Origin: Ignavibacteria bacterium
Lineage (GTDB): Bacteria > Bacteroidota > Ignavibacteria > Tepidaquicellales > OLB5
Length of the DNA: 63,999 bases
Direction of reading: 5' to 3'
Assembly (NCBI GenBank): GCA_020852705.1
Contig: JADZAP010000024.1
Coordinates: forward strand, 1-63,999
Of this stretch, positions 1 to 9,496 are shown piece by piece. A program made the translations under genes and the position numbers. The notes under the pieces are model-generated. The model was given only the letters and a program-made list of their open reading frames with translations, did no database searches and was not told the origin of the DNA. The first letter of the stretch is position 1. Each line of letters opens with the position of its first letter.

Positions 1-52
1 AACAAAAGTATTAAGCTTACATTAAACTGTATTTAAGTGAATATTTAAAAGT

Positions 53-1510
53 TTGAATATTTTAAATAAAACTGCAAAAATTTTAAAATTAAAATATTTA
101 ATAATATTTACAGCAATATTTTTTTGCACTGTAAATATTTTTGGGCAGAGTATAACTTGGCAGAGAACTTATGACGGTGTTGAACATCTTTCAGACGGCA
201 GTTTTAGTGCATGTAATGCCGATGGTGATAATATATATGTTGCCGGTATAACAACATTTTTACCAAATCGGGATTTTGTTTACGTAATGAAACTAAACCC
301 TTTTGGTGATACAATATGGACAAGAACGTTAACACCAAATATTAATTTACCTACCTCTATGGCTAGAGCAATAACACCCAGTGGTGATGGAGGTTGTGTA
401 ATAACAGGTGATGCGGGCAACCCTTTTACAATTAAATTAGATTTAAACGGTAACATTATATGGAATTATGAGTATGGGACTGGTTTTAAGCAATGTTTTA
501 GTATAATCAGAACATCTGATGGCGGTTATATTGCATGCGGTAGAGATGCTGGATGTTCAACCGATTGCGCGTATATTTTAAAAATAGATTCTATGGGCAG
601 CTTACAATGGCAGCAAACTTATCCAGCTGGATATTGGAAAAATTTCGAGAGCATTACAGAAACTAATGATTTAAGCGGTTATATTGCAGTAGGTTTTGAT
701 ATTGCAAGCATTAATGATACTTCAAGAGGATATATAGTGAAAATTAATTATGCAGGCGGAATAATTTGGGAGAGAAGATATTTGATTGGACAAAGTACAA
801 GTATCAGAGCAATAATAAAACATAAAGATTTCTATTTTATTGCAGGTAGATCAAATAATAGATTATTTTACGGGAAAATAAATGAACAGGGAGATACGAG
901 CAGTATAAAAACATTTCAAACTAATTCAAGTGAATATTTTGCAGGATTCAATATTATAAATGATAATAAATTCGTAATGGCGTCAAGTAAGGATTCAATT
1001 GAAACTTTAAACGGTCATGTTTTTACGTTTGATAGTACAGGTACAGTAATCAATGATAAAATATATTTATCTGAGGATGTGTTAAATATGTACTTTACTT
1101 TGCCATTATCCGGAGGAGATATACTGTTTGGCGGCAGTGTTGATTTTGATCCTATCCATACAAGAAATGACATTTACGTATTAAGAACTGATAGTTTATT
1201 GAATGCACCTCCGCCAATTGGATTAATAAATCAAAATATAAATATACCTTTACATTTTAAATTATATCAAAATTTTCCCAATCCGTTTAACCCGGTAACA
1301 AGCATAAAATATGATATTCCTCAAAATGGGCAGGTAACCATTAAGATATACGACCTGCTTGGCAGGGAGGTTTTCACTTACAGCGATCACAAACTTGCCG
1401 GAAGTTATGAACTGAAGTTTGACGGAAGTAAACTTGCCTCAGGGATGTATATATACCAAATCACCGCAGATATGTTTACTGATACTAAAAAGATGGTCTT
1501 GTTGAAGTAG
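53..1510 (+). CDS. Secreted repeat protein with T9SS type A sorting domain
   Basis: A 485-residue exported protein. It begins with TTG and a signal peptide (hydrophobic stretch at residues ~13-30 ending near NIFGQ). Residues ~40-380 are repeats carrying DGGYIACG-like motifs, typical of beta-propeller-like secreted proteins of this phylum. The last ~80 residues form a type IX secretion sorting domain: NFPNPFNP, then IKYDIP, IYDLLGREV and a Lys-rich end (KKMVLLK). The protein is therefore likely exported by Sec, passed through the outer membrane by T9SS and anchored at the surface or released. Its ligand or function is not recognisable. A hairpin just downstream ends the transcript. The family assignment of the C-terminal domain is firm; the repeat type is inference. 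Confidence 0.85.
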   Translation: MNILNKTAKILKLKYLIIFTAIFFCTVNIFGQSITWQRTYDGVEHLSDGSFSACNADGDNIYVAGITTFLPNRDFVYVMKLNPFGDTIWTRTLTPNINLPTSMARAITPSGDGGCVITGDAGNPFTIKLDLNGNIIWNYEYGTGFKQCFSIIRTSDGGYIACGRDAGCSTDCAYILKIDSMGSLQWQQTYPAGYWKNFESITETNDLSGYIAVGFDIASINDTSRGYIVKINYAGGIIWERRYLIGQSTSIRAIIKHKDFYFIAGRSNNRLFYGKINEQGDTSSIKTFQTNSSEYFAGFNIINDNKFVMASSKDSIETLNGHVFTFDSTGTVINDKIYLSEDVLNMYFTLPLSGGDILFGGSVDFDPIHTRNDIYVLRTDSLLNAPPPIGLINQNINIPLHFKLYQNFPNPFNPVTSIKYDIPQNGQVTIKIYDLLGREVFTYSDHKLAGSYELKFDGSKLASGMYIYQITADMFTDTKKMVLLK

Positions 1511-1530
1511 AGGAATAAAACATCCTTATG

Positions 1531-1558
1531 CAGAGTCCCTTTCAGGAGACTCTGTTTT
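1531..1558 (+). terminator. Terminator after the T9SS cargo gene
   Basis: CAGAGTC pairs with GACTCTG across a short loop and is followed by TTTT. It lies 20 nt after the stop codon. A close relative of this hairpin occurs at 26838-26867. Confidence 0.7.
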
Positions 1559-1595
1559 ACGAAACTTTATGAAATTATTTTTACCTCAACTTTAC

Positions 1596-1896
1596 AAGTC
1601 AAGTCCCCTAACCCCCTCTCCTTATAGGAGAGGGGGAGAATGATTATGCAACAAAACCCTATCTGAGATATTTTAAATACTCCTGAATTACGAAAAATCT
1701 TTATTTATACTTAGTGCTGGATATTCATCCCCCCTTCTGTTGAAGAGGGGACAAAGGTGGTTAGTATTTGTTTATAATTTTAACCTTATCTTTACTCCTC
1801 ACCCCCTACCCCCTCTCCTAAGAGGAGAGGGGGAGAATGTTTGTAGATATGGCACTCCCTCTCCTTTCAGGAGAGGAAGACGGTGGGTGGGGTAAT
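1596..1896. repeat. Cluster of GC-rich palindromic dispersed repeats
   Basis: Part of the 550-base gap between genes. Two clear copies (about 1605-1642 and 1797-1838) and two degenerate ones (about 1725-1757 and 1854-1896) share the plan CCCCCTCTCCT, 2-3 nt, AGGAGAGGGGG. They are strikingly GC-rich in AT-rich surroundings. Related copies lie at 5303-5479 and 12838-13153. They resemble REP or MITE-like elements; no transposase is present. The rest of the gap shows no gene. Confidence 0.8.
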
Positions 1897-1915
1897 CAAT
1901 ATCTTTTTCAACTCA

Positions 1916-1975
1916 TCTTTACACAACAGGACTTTACAAGGCAGGTTTTTACAAGACAGGTCTTTACAAGTCAGG
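1916..1975. repeat. Four-unit 15-nt tandem repeat
   Basis: Four consecutive 15-nt units of the form NCTTTACAAGNCAGG (1916-1930, 1931-1945, 1946-1960, 1961-1975). Single copies of the same word (CTTTACAAGTCAAG/CAGG) also border GC-rich palindromes near 1589 and 5407, so it is probably part of that repeat family. Confidence 0.8.
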
Positions 1976-2062
1976 AGTTTTTTTATGTTTATTTTTAAAT
2001 TTATGTCAAATATTTTTGTATAATAATGTAAATAATTAATTTGAAATTTAATAAAAATATAT

Positions 2063-2428
2063 ATGGTTAAAGATACAAAAGCGTGGTTGGAATCAATTGG
2101 CAAAACTATTGATGCAAAAGATGCAAAAGGATTCAGCGAGTTTTGTACTGAAGATGGCGAGTTTAGGTTTGGCAATGCGGAATCAGTTTTTGGCAGAAAG
2201 AATATTGAGGATTATGTTGCTGCATTTTTTAAAATGATTGGCTCAAGTACTCATGAAGTTCCGAACTGCTGGAATACAGGTGAAAATATTATATGGGAAG
2301 GCAAAGTAACATATACACGCTTAGACGGTAAAGCTGTTCCTGTGAATTTCACAAATATATTTTATATGGATGGCGACCTGATAAAGCGATACCTGATATT
2401 TATTGATAATACCCCCCTGTTTGCATAA
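2063..2428 (+). CDS. SnoaL/NTF2-like fold protein
   Basis: A 121-residue soluble protein. The start (WLESIGKTIDAKDAKGFSEF), the central RFGNAESVFGRKNIEDYV and the C-terminal strands (ENIIWEGKVTYTRLDGKAVP, then VNFTNIFYMDGDLIKRY) match the usual layout of SnoaL-like/NTF2-like cone-shaped proteins, which are small enzymes or ligand binders. There is no signal peptide or membrane segment. The ATG at 2063 gives the expected length for the family. The substrate cannot be told from sequence. It stands alone between a repeat-rich gap and the efflux operon. Confidence 0.65.
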   Translation: MVKDTKAWLESIGKTIDAKDAKGFSEFCTEDGEFRFGNAESVFGRKNIEDYVAAFFKMIGSSTHEVPNCWNTGENIIWEGKVTYTRLDGKAVPVNFTNIFYMDGDLIKRYLIFIDNTPLFA

Positions 2429-2608
2429 ACGCCTATTTTTTTATTCTGAAATGAAAATATTTTGTCTTTGACTTCCCTAAGACAGACAGGGTTTGTTTAA
2501 TATCCTTTATTAAATTTATGCAGTAACCACACATATTTAGCTTGACAATTAAGAGTTGATATATTATTTTGGAAACTAATAGAACGAAAATCGTTTACAT
2601 TGTCCAAA

Positions 2609-3247
2609 ATGCTTACTGAAACATTAAATTTAGAAATAACACAAAATATACCTAACGACAAGCTCAAAGTATTAAAATACTCACAGGACAGATTTTTCAG
2701 TGAGGGATTCCATAAGATAACAATGGATGAGATTTCAAAAGAGCTTGGCATGAGCAAAAGCACACTATATAAATATTTCCCTTCCAAGTTTGATCTACTT
2801 GAAGAAACCATTACCCTTTTAGTAAACTCAGTTAAAAATAAAATTACAATATTAATAAACAACAATGAAAACGCAGTTGAAAAATTTATTGAGGTAATTT
2901 CAACCCTAACAGCAACAATTACAAAATTTTCAGATAAATTTATGAGTGATCTTCAGCACCATGCACCGCAGATATGGCAAAAAGTTGATGAAACAAGAAA
3001 ATTACTGTTATATAAAAACATTTCACTGATAATTTTACAGGGTCAGCAGGAAAAATTAATAAAAGAATACCCGCCGGAACTTATTATTACATTAATTACC
3101 GGGGCAATAAGGCAGGTAGTAAATCCAAATTTTCTTATTTCAGCAAAGTTCAGCTATAATGATGCAGTGCATTATTCATTTAAGATACTTTTAAACGGTA
3201 TTTTAACAGATAAAGGCAAAGTTATTCTGAAAAAATTTAAACTGTAG
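2609..3247 (+). CDS. TetR family transcriptional regulator
   Basis: About 212 residues. The N-terminal helix-turn-helix reads RFFSEGFHKITMDEISKELG followed by MSKSTLYKYFPSKFDLLEE, the TetR hallmark. The C-terminal ~150 residues are a helical ligand and dimerisation domain. ATG 2609 is chosen; an in-frame TTG lies at 2600. It stands first in an operon with a membrane fusion protein, two ABC ATPases and two ABC-2 permeases, the same order as ybiH-ybhGFSR in enterobacteria, so it most likely represses this efflux system in response to a transported compound. The gene order supports the role; the ligand is unknown. Confidence 0.85.
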   Translation: MLTETLNLEITQNIPNDKLKVLKYSQDRFFSEGFHKITMDEISKELGMSKSTLYKYFPSKFDLLEETITLLVNSVKNKITILINNNENAVEKFIEVISTLTATITKFSDKFMSDLQHHAPQIWQKVDETRKLLLYKNISLIILQGQQEKLIKEYPPELIITLITGAIRQVVNPNFLISAKFSYNDAVHYSFKILLNGILTDKGKVILKKFKL

Positions 3248-3271
3248 ATATACGGTATAAATCTAATTACA

Positions 3272-4324
3272 ATGGAATTAAAATTAAAATTATTAGAATT
3301 TAAAAAAACAACATCAGCAATATCCATTGCTGCAATATACAGTGCTGTAATATCCATTGCTGCAATATTTGCAATTTTACCCTATATATTAATATTAAAC
3401 GGCTGCTCAAAAGAAAATGATAATAATTTACTTCATGCCTCAGGAACAATTGAAGTAGTAAATGTAACAATAAGCTCTAAAACAAACGGAACTGTGAACA
3501 AGCTGAATTTTAAAGAAGGCGACCGTGTGAAAAAAGGCGATCTTCTTGCAGAAATAAGCCATGACCTGCTGGATATTCAATTAAGGCAATCTGAAGCGGG
3601 AGTTGAATTAGCCAATTCTCAGCTAAAGCTGTTAAAAAGCGGAGCACGAAGGGAAGATATAAAACAATCGGAAGATCTTCTAGTTCAGGCAAAAATTAAT
3701 CTTGAACTGGCATTAAAAGATAAGAACCGTGCAGAAGAGCTATACAGGAATGATGCCACAACTAAAAAATTATATGAAGATGCTGTTGGAAGATATGATT
3801 TAACCCTAGCTCAATATAATTCGGCAAAAGCAAATCTTTCTAAAGTTAAAACAATTGTAAGACCTGAAGAAATAGAACAAGCACAGGCAAACCTGAAAAA
3901 AGCAATTTCAATGGTTGACCTGTTAAAGCAGAATATTGAAGACTGCAGGATTTTTGCACCAGTTGATGGTTTTGTTTCAAAAAAATTTATTGAAGAAGGT
4001 GAAAACACAGTAATAGGCGGTTCATTATTAAGGATAAGTAACCTTGAAACTGTGAACTTGGTGATTTATATACCTGAAACTGAAATTGCAAAAATAAAAC
4101 TTGATGAAACAGCAGAAATAAAAGTAGATGCATTTAAAGACAAAATTTATTCCGGTAAAATAATTTTTATTTCTCCCGAAGCTGAGTTTACCCCAAAGAA
4201 CATACAGACACCTGATGAAAGAACTAAATTAGTTTTTGCAGTAAAAATTGAAATCCCAAATCCGCAGTTTGAATTAAAGCCGGGATTACCAGCAGATGCA
4301 ACTTTAAGAATTAATAATCAATAA
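3272..4324 (+). CDS. HlyD-family efflux adaptor (membrane fusion protein)
   Basis: A 350-residue periplasmic adaptor. After a hydrophobic N-terminus (residues ~14-46) comes a lipobox-like NGCSKEND, so it may be a lipoprotein. Then follow a biotinyl-lipoyl half (VNKLNFKEGDRVKKGDLLAE), a long alpha-helical hairpin rich in Glu, Lys and Gln (residues ~100-215), the second lipoyl half (CRIFAPVDGFV) and a beta-barrel domain. This matches YbhG-type proteins that link ABC-2 pumps to an outer-membrane channel. No outer-membrane factor gene is nearby. The signal region contains a duplicated ~20-nt word (AATATCCATTGCTGCAATAT at about 3319 and 3350), giving the repeat ISIAAIY/ISIAAIF. Confidence 0.85.
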   Translation: MELKLKLLEFKKTTSAISIAAIYSAVISIAAIFAILPYILILNGCSKENDNNLLHASGTIEVVNVTISSKTNGTVNKLNFKEGDRVKKGDLLAEISHDLLDIQLRQSEAGVELANSQLKLLKSGARREDIKQSEDLLVQAKINLELALKDKNRAEELYRNDATTKKLYEDAVGRYDLTLAQYNSAKANLSKVKTIVRPEEIEQAQANLKKAISMVDLLKQNIEDCRIFAPVDGFVSKKFIEEGENTVIGGSLLRISNLETVNLVIYIPETEIAKIKLDETAEIKVDAFKDKIYSGKIIFISPEAEFTPKNIQTPDERTKLVFAVKIEIPNPQFELKPGLPADATLRINNQ

Positions 4325-4385
4325 TAAATAACAAGTTACAAAAAACAAGTTATAAATAACCAGTTATTAATAATTTAATATAGAA

Positions 4386-5291
4386 ATTGCAATTGAAATA
4401 AAGGGTTTAAGCAAAGCATTTGAAAAGCTTAAAGCAGTGGATAATATTTCTTTGAGTATAAGCCATAAGGAAGTGTTTGGTATTGTGGGTCCCGATGGTG
4501 CCGGTAAAACTACTCTTATAAGAATGCTTTGCGGTTTATTAAAGCCGGATAGCGGCAGTGCAAAACTGCTTGGATATGATTTAATTAAAGATATTACCCG
4601 CATTAAAGATGAAATTGGATACCTTTCTCAAAAATTCAGTTTATATGCGGATCTTTCAATTGACGAGAATATAGAATTTTTTGCCGAACTGCATGGTGTA
4701 AAAAATTTTAAAGATCGCAGAAATGAGCTGCTGGAGTTCACGAGATTAGAAAAGTTCAGAAATTTTCTTGCAGGCAGATTATCAGGCGGAATGAAGCAAA
4801 AGCTAGCCCTTGCATGCACCTTGATACATAAACCAAAGATAATATTTCTAGATGAACCAACAACAGGGGTTGACCCTGTTTCACGGCGTGAATTCTGGAA
4901 AATTTTAAGTGAGCTGCATAGTGAAGGTGTTACAATAATTATTTCAACTCCATATATGGATGAAGCTGAACGTTTCGGGAAGATAGCAATGATTGATAAA
5001 GGCAGGGTTCTTATGCAAGGCTCACCAAAGGAAATAAAATCATCAATGAAAAAACAAGTTCTTGAAATTGTTACTGAAAATCTGAGAGATACTTACAGGA
5101 TTTTAACAGAAAATACCGGATTTGAGCCGCAGCTCTTTGGTGACCGTATTGATATTGCATTAAATGATGATAAAGATATTGAAATCATTGAAAAATTATT
5201 ATCATCAAAGCAAATTAATGTAATGAATAAGAGAATTAAACCTGTTTCATTAGAAAATGTATTTATATATATGTTAAAGGGACATGGATAG
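4386..5291 (+). CDS. ABC transporter ATPase (first of two), apparent ATT start
   Basis: Nucleotide-binding subunit of the efflux pump. Walker A is GPDGAGKTT, the signature LSGGMKQKLALA, Walker B IIFLDEPTTGVDP, and a switch His equivalent is replaced near ISTPYMDEAERF (Tyr instead of His). The first ATG/GTG/TTG in frame is GTG 4437, which would delete the first beta strand. Coding similarity continues upstream as AIEIKGLSKAFEKLKAVDN from ATT 4386 (or ATA 4380), with a stop at 4371. Homologs, including the next gene, start exactly there, so an ATT start is inferred. Together with the following ATPase it corresponds to the fused double ATPase YbhF. A palindromic repeat cluster follows the stop. 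Confidence 0.85.
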   Translation: MAIEIKGLSKAFEKLKAVDNISLSISHKEVFGIVGPDGAGKTTLIRMLCGLLKPDSGSAKLLGYDLIKDITRIKDEIGYLSQKFSLYADLSIDENIEFFAELHGVKNFKDRRNELLEFTRLEKFRNFLAGRLSGGMKQKLALACTLIHKPKIIFLDEPTTGVDPVSRREFWKILSELHSEGVTIIISTPYMDEAERFGKIAMIDKGRVLMQGSPKEIKSSMKKQVLEIVTENLRDTYRILTENTGFEPQLFGDRIDIALNDDKDIEIIEKLLSSKQINVMNKRIKPVSLENVFIYMLKGHG

Positions 5292-5302
5292 GGATGGGGG
5301 AT

Positions 5303-5479
5303 TTTACCTCTCCCCCTGACCCCCTCTCCTAAGAGGAGAGGGGGAATATGTGTCTTCATCCCCTGACCGCTTCTCCTAAATAGAGAGGGGGGTGAATGAG
5401 ACCTCAACTTTACAAGTCAGGCCCTTAACCCCACCTGACTGCCTGTGCAGTTCTCCTAAAAAGGAGAGGGGGAATATAG
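5303..5479. repeat. GC-rich palindromic repeat cluster inside an operon
   Basis: About three copies of the CCCCCTCTCCT/AGGAGAGGGGG palindrome family, at about 5308-5347, 5357-5391 and 5400-5476, fill the whole gap between the two ATPase genes. The second and third copies are degenerate. The third includes the CTTTACAAGTCAGG word also seen at 1961-1975. Strong hairpins here could lower expression of the downstream genes or stabilise the upstream message. Confidence 0.8.
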
Positions 5480-5492
5480 AAGTTAATGATTT

Positions 5493-6431
5493 ATGAATTC
5501 AATAGAAGTTAAAAATCTGACAAAAAAGTTCGGGAAATTCACATCGGTTGATAATATTTCTTTCGAAGTGAAACAGGGTGAGATATTTGGATTTCTGGGA
5601 GCAAACGGAGCGGGTAAATCAACAACAATTAAAATGCTTTGTGCAATTTTGGAACCAACCGCAGGAGAAGCAATTGTTGCAGGTTACAGCATACAAAAAG
5701 AACCTGATTTAGTAAAACAGAATATAGGATATATGTCGCAGAAGTTTTCGCTCTACAGCGACCTAACAGTTGTGGAAAACATAAATTTTTTCGGAAGAAT
5801 TTACGGAATTGAAGGAGCTAAACTTAATGAGCGGAGAAAATGGGTACTGCAAACTGCAGGTCTTGAAGAAAGAAAAGATTCATTAACCGGAACCCTTGCA
5901 ACAGGATTAAAACAAAGACTTGCATTAGGATGTGCTGTAATACACTCGCCAAAAATAGTATTTCTTGATGAACCGACCGGCGGGGTTGATCCTATTTCAA
6001 GAAAAAACTTCTGGGATCTGATAAATGATCTTTCAACCCGCGGGATTACTATTTTTGTAACAACTCACTATCTTGATGAAGCAGAGTTCTGCAACAGGAT
6101 AATGATGATAGATGCCGGAAAAATTATTGCGGGCGGTTCGCCACAAGAGCTGAAGTCAAAATTCCTAACGAATTTAATATTTGAATGTGAATGCACTGAT
6201 CCCGATAAAGCAATTATACTGCTTGATAAGATTTCATGGATAAAAGGAACCGCTTATTTTGGTGAGTATATTCATATCACACTTAAAGCTCAAATTGCAG
6301 AAAATGAATTATCATTAATATCAGAAATTAAAAATATATTGTTAAACAATGGAATAACAGTGAGCAAAATAGAGAGAATATCACCATCATTAGAAGATGT
6401 TTTTGTGAACTTGCTAGAAAAAGCGGAATAG
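5493..6431 (+). CDS. ABC transporter ATPase (second of two)
   Basis: A 312-residue cytoplasmic ATPase paired with the one before it. Walker A is GANGAGKST, the Q loop follows NIGYMSQKFSLYSDLTV, the signature is degenerate (LATGLKQRLALG instead of LSGG), Walker B is IVFLDEPTGGVDP, and the switch region is TTHYLDEAEFC with His present. The Thr-Gly change in the signature, set against the missing switch His of the partner, suggests a heterodimer with one weak site, as known for asymmetric ABC pairs. The ~80 C-terminal residues form the extra domain seen in CcmA/NatA-like ATPases. Confidence 0.87.
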   Translation: MNSIEVKNLTKKFGKFTSVDNISFEVKQGEIFGFLGANGAGKSTTIKMLCAILEPTAGEAIVAGYSIQKEPDLVKQNIGYMSQKFSLYSDLTVVENINFFGRIYGIEGAKLNERRKWVLQTAGLEERKDSLTGTLATGLKQRLALGCAVIHSPKIVFLDEPTGGVDPISRKNFWDLINDLSTRGITIFVTTHYLDEAEFCNRIMMIDAGKIIAGGSPQELKSKFLTNLIFECECTDPDKAIILLDKISWIKGTAYFGEYIHITLKAQIAENELSLISEIKNILLNNGITVSKIERISPSLEDVFVNLLEKAE

Positions 6432-6466
6432 ATTTCAAATTGCTGATTGAAAATTTTTAACTAAAA

Positions 6467-7594
6467 ATGATATACAGAATTTTCGCATTGGTAAAAAAGG
6501 AGTTCAGGCAAATAAAGCGTGATGTAAGAACACTGAGCTTGATATTTATATTCCCCGTTTTTCTGCTGTTATTATTTGGCTATGCACTTTCTTTAGATGT
6601 AAAAAATGTAAAGATAGCGGTTAAAAATAATGATAATTCACCTGAAACAAGAGATTTTATTGCTATGATGCAAAGTTCAGGATTTTTTAAAATCACGGGA
6701 TACATTAATAATGATGGTGATATAGAAAAATGGCTGGAAGAAAAACGGGCTCAATGTGTGATAGTGTTTCATGCAAATTTTACAGAAAATATTCGCTCGG
6801 GCAACAATGTGAAATTGCAATTTCTTGTGGATGGTGTTGATGGCAATACTGCCTCAGTTATAATAAGTTACGTAAGAGCAGCTACTGCATATTATAATAA
6901 TAAAATCACAAAGGAGTTTTTTGACCGAACAGGTATAAAAACATTTTCGCCAATAGAGCCGCAGCAGCAATTTTGGTATAACCCGGATCTGAATACATCA
7001 AAATTTCTGATTCCCGGTTTATTTTGCATGATACTTATAACAACCGGAGTTTTACTTACTACACTTTCAATTGTCAGAGAAAAAGAAATGGGTTCAATGG
7101 AGCAGTTAAATGTATCTCCATTAAGTCCACTGGAGTTAATAACAGGAAAAACCATTCCATATACAGTTATTGCATTATTTATTGCTGCATTTACGCTGTA
7201 TATAAGTAATATTGCATTGGGACTTGAGATAAAAGGAAGTTACTTTCTGCTGTTTGTTACAACTATTGTATTTTTAGCAGCCACTTTAAGTCTTGGAATA
7301 TTTATTTCCGCAGTTTCAAACTCACAGCAAGTAGCATTTCAGTTAGCATCTATAGCAACATTGCTGCCAACATTTATTTTATCCGGTTTTATTTTCCCTA
7401 TAGAAAGTATGCCGTTTCCGATACAGTTATTAACAAATATAACACCAGCAAAGTTTTATATCATTATACTGCGCTCAATAATAATAAAAGGAGCAGGTAT
7501 AGAGGCATTTTGGAAGCAGATATTATATTTGCTTATCTTTTCAGCAATTTTTACCGGAATAGCAGCAGCAATGATGAGAAAGGTGAAAAATTAA
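6467..7594 (+). CDS. ABC-2 type permease (YbhS-like)
   Basis: A 375-residue inner-membrane subunit. One N-terminal membrane helix (LSLIFIFPVFLLLLFGYALS) is followed by a ~150-residue extracytoplasmic domain and then five C-terminal helices (from about residue 180). The segment IVREKEMGSMEQLNVSPLSP is the ABC-2 hallmark that contacts the ATPase. With its neighbour it should form the heterodimeric pore. The next gene starts directly after its stop codon, so the two are translationally coupled. Confidence 0.87.
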   Translation: MIYRIFALVKKEFRQIKRDVRTLSLIFIFPVFLLLLFGYALSLDVKNVKIAVKNNDNSPETRDFIAMMQSSGFFKITGYINNDGDIEKWLEEKRAQCVIVFHANFTENIRSGNNVKLQFLVDGVDGNTASVIISYVRAATAYYNNKITKEFFDRTGIKTFSPIEPQQQFWYNPDLNTSKFLIPGLFCMILITTGVLLTTLSIVREKEMGSMEQLNVSPLSPLELITGKTIPYTVIALFIAAFTLYISNIALGLEIKGSYFLLFVTTIVFLAATLSLGIFISAVSNSQQVAFQLASIATLLPTFILSGFIFPIESMPFPIQLLTNITPAKFYIIILRSIIIKGAGIEAFWKQILYLLIFSAIFTGIAAAMMRKVKN

Positions 7595-8734
7595 ATGCCG
7601 CTGATATTTAATTTTATGAAAAAAGAATTTCTGCAGTTTAAACGGGATAAGCGTATGCTTGCAGTTATACTTGCAGCGCCTGTATTTCAGTTGATCTTTC
7701 TGGGGTATGCAGCAACACTTGATGTTAAAGATGTAAAAACTGCAGTATGGGATCAGGATAGAAGCCAAACAAGCAGAGAATTAATTCAGAAGTACGAAAA
7801 GTCAGGTTATTTCAATATTAAATACAATGTAACAAGTTACAATGAAATTACCCGGCTAATTGATAACGGTGATGCGGTAATGTCTATAATAATTCCAACT
7901 GACTTTGAAAAGAATCTGTTAAATTCAAAGAGTGCCAAGGTGCAAACAATTTTTGATGGTTCAGACGGCAATAAAGCAATAATAGCAGCAGGATATTCAC
8001 AGGGAGTATTAATAAGTTTTGGCTCCGGTATAGCTGCTGAATTTATAGAACGTTCCGGGAAAAAAGAACTTCCGGTAATGAAAATTCCCGTGATTGAAGC
8101 CGAAACAAGAGCATGGTATAACCCTGAACTATTAACACGTAATTATATGCTTCCGGGAATTGTAAGTCTGCTGATAATGGTAGTAACAATAAATCTAACA
8201 TCACTAGCAATTGTAAAAGAAAAAGAAATCGGAACATTTGAACAATTAATTGTTACACCGCTTAAATCATATCAGATAATTATTGGCAAACTTGTGCCAT
8301 TTTTAATACTTGGATTTATTTCCATTACCATAGTTATGACAGTAATGAGTTTTTGGTTTGGAATAGAAGTAAAGGGCAGTATAATTTTACTTTATTTCTC
8401 ATCGTTATTATTTATGTTTTCAACACTTGGTTTGGGACTATTTGTATCAACAATTTCAAAAACACAGCAGCAGGCAACAATGACCTCAACGTTTGGGGTA
8501 ATGATGCCAATGATATATCTAAGCGGATTTACATTCCCCATAGAAAATATGCCTGAATTGGTTCAGTATATAACATATTTTATTCCGTTAAGATATTTTA
8601 TTACGATTGTTAGAGCAATAATATTAAAAGGGGCAGGTATTGAACAATTATACACACAATATTTTGCACTGTTTATTTTTGGGATAATAATAATTGCATT
8701 AAGTTCGTTAAGATTTAACAAAAAATTAGAATAG
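7595..8734 (+). CDS. ABC-2 type permease (YbhR-like)
   Basis: A 379-residue paralog of the preceding permease with the same plan: one helix (residues ~20-45), a large periplasmic domain, then five helices. The coupling motif is IVKEKEIGTFEQLIVTPLKS. It ends the six-gene efflux operon. Known YbhFSR-type pumps export drugs or sodium; the substrate here is open. No outer-membrane channel is encoded nearby, so the pump would have to borrow one. Confidence 0.87.
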   Translation: MPLIFNFMKKEFLQFKRDKRMLAVILAAPVFQLIFLGYAATLDVKDVKTAVWDQDRSQTSRELIQKYEKSGYFNIKYNVTSYNEITRLIDNGDAVMSIIIPTDFEKNLLNSKSAKVQTIFDGSDGNKAIIAAGYSQGVLISFGSGIAAEFIERSGKKELPVMKIPVIEAETRAWYNPELLTRNYMLPGIVSLLIMVVTINLTSLAIVKEKEIGTFEQLIVTPLKSYQIIIGKLVPFLILGFISITIVMTVMSFWFGIEVKGSIILLYFSSLLFMFSTLGLGLFVSTISKTQQQATMTSTFGVMMPMIYLSGFTFPIENMPELVQYITYFIPLRYFITIVRAIILKGAGIEQLYTQYFALFIFGIIIIALSSLRFNKKLE

Positions 8735-8928
8735 CAGTAAAATTACAAATAATAAAACAGCATAAGTTAAACAAATCAAAAAATTAAGAAGAGGTAAATT
8801 TACAATTAAACATTGAAATTTGCCAATAATAAAAACAAATCTATTAAATTTTCTTTAATTTTATCAATATTTTAGTGTTTAAATACTTGCATTTTTTAAT
8901 AAATGCATATATATTTGAGTAAATTCCA

Positions 8929-9342
8929 TTGAAAAAGCTACTAAAAATAACAAGCACGGTTTATCTGCTGATAATATTAGCAGGCGTTATATATGCAGCA
9001 ACAGAACTGCAGTATTTTACAGGAAAGAATGAATCAGATTCAATTCTTTTAGAATGGAAAACGGGAACAGAGGATAATCTGAACCGTTTTGAAATTGAAA
9101 GAAGTGCATCTGAACCAAACAACTATGTAAAAATAGGCAGTATTTCTGCAATAGGCAATAATTCATATTATTATTTCAGAGATAATGCTACATTAATGGT
9201 ACCGGAATCACCGGTATATTATTACAGGCTAAAGCTTGTAGATAACAGCGGTAATCATGTATATTCGCAGACAATAACCGTAACACATGTTATTTCCAGT
9301 GTAAGAGATACCTGGGGCAGTATAAAAGCTATTTTCAGATAG
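8929..9342 (+). CDS. Small secreted protein, fibronectin/T9SS-associated type
   Basis: 137 residues starting at TTG. A signal peptide (KKLLKITSTVYLLIILAGVIYA) is followed by ELQYFTGKNESDSILLEWKT, then GTEDNLNRFEIERSASEPNN and YYYRLKLVDNSGNHVYSQTI. This is the beta-sandwich module that usually precedes T9SS sorting domains in Bacteroidota proteins (W-T-E-N-N-FEIERS pattern). Here no sorting domain follows; the protein stops after the module. It could be a small periplasmic protein or the remnant of a longer surface protein. Confidence 0.7.
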   Translation: MKKLLKITSTVYLLIILAGVIYAATELQYFTGKNESDSILLEWKTGTEDNLNRFEIERSASEPNNYVKIGSISAIGNNSYYYFRDNATLMVPESPVYYYRLKLVDNSGNHVYSQTITVTHVISSVRDTWGSIKAIFR

Positions 9343-9496
9343 CAAAAAGGTATCAGAAATAAATTCTGCGGCTGTACAAATTTCCCGTTTAAAACCCTCA
9401 CCACTCAAGTTTTTAGGTTATTCAATATTCATATCAAATACAAAAAGAGGCGTAAAAAAAAATAACAATACTTTTTAATTAACCTAAAGGAGAACC

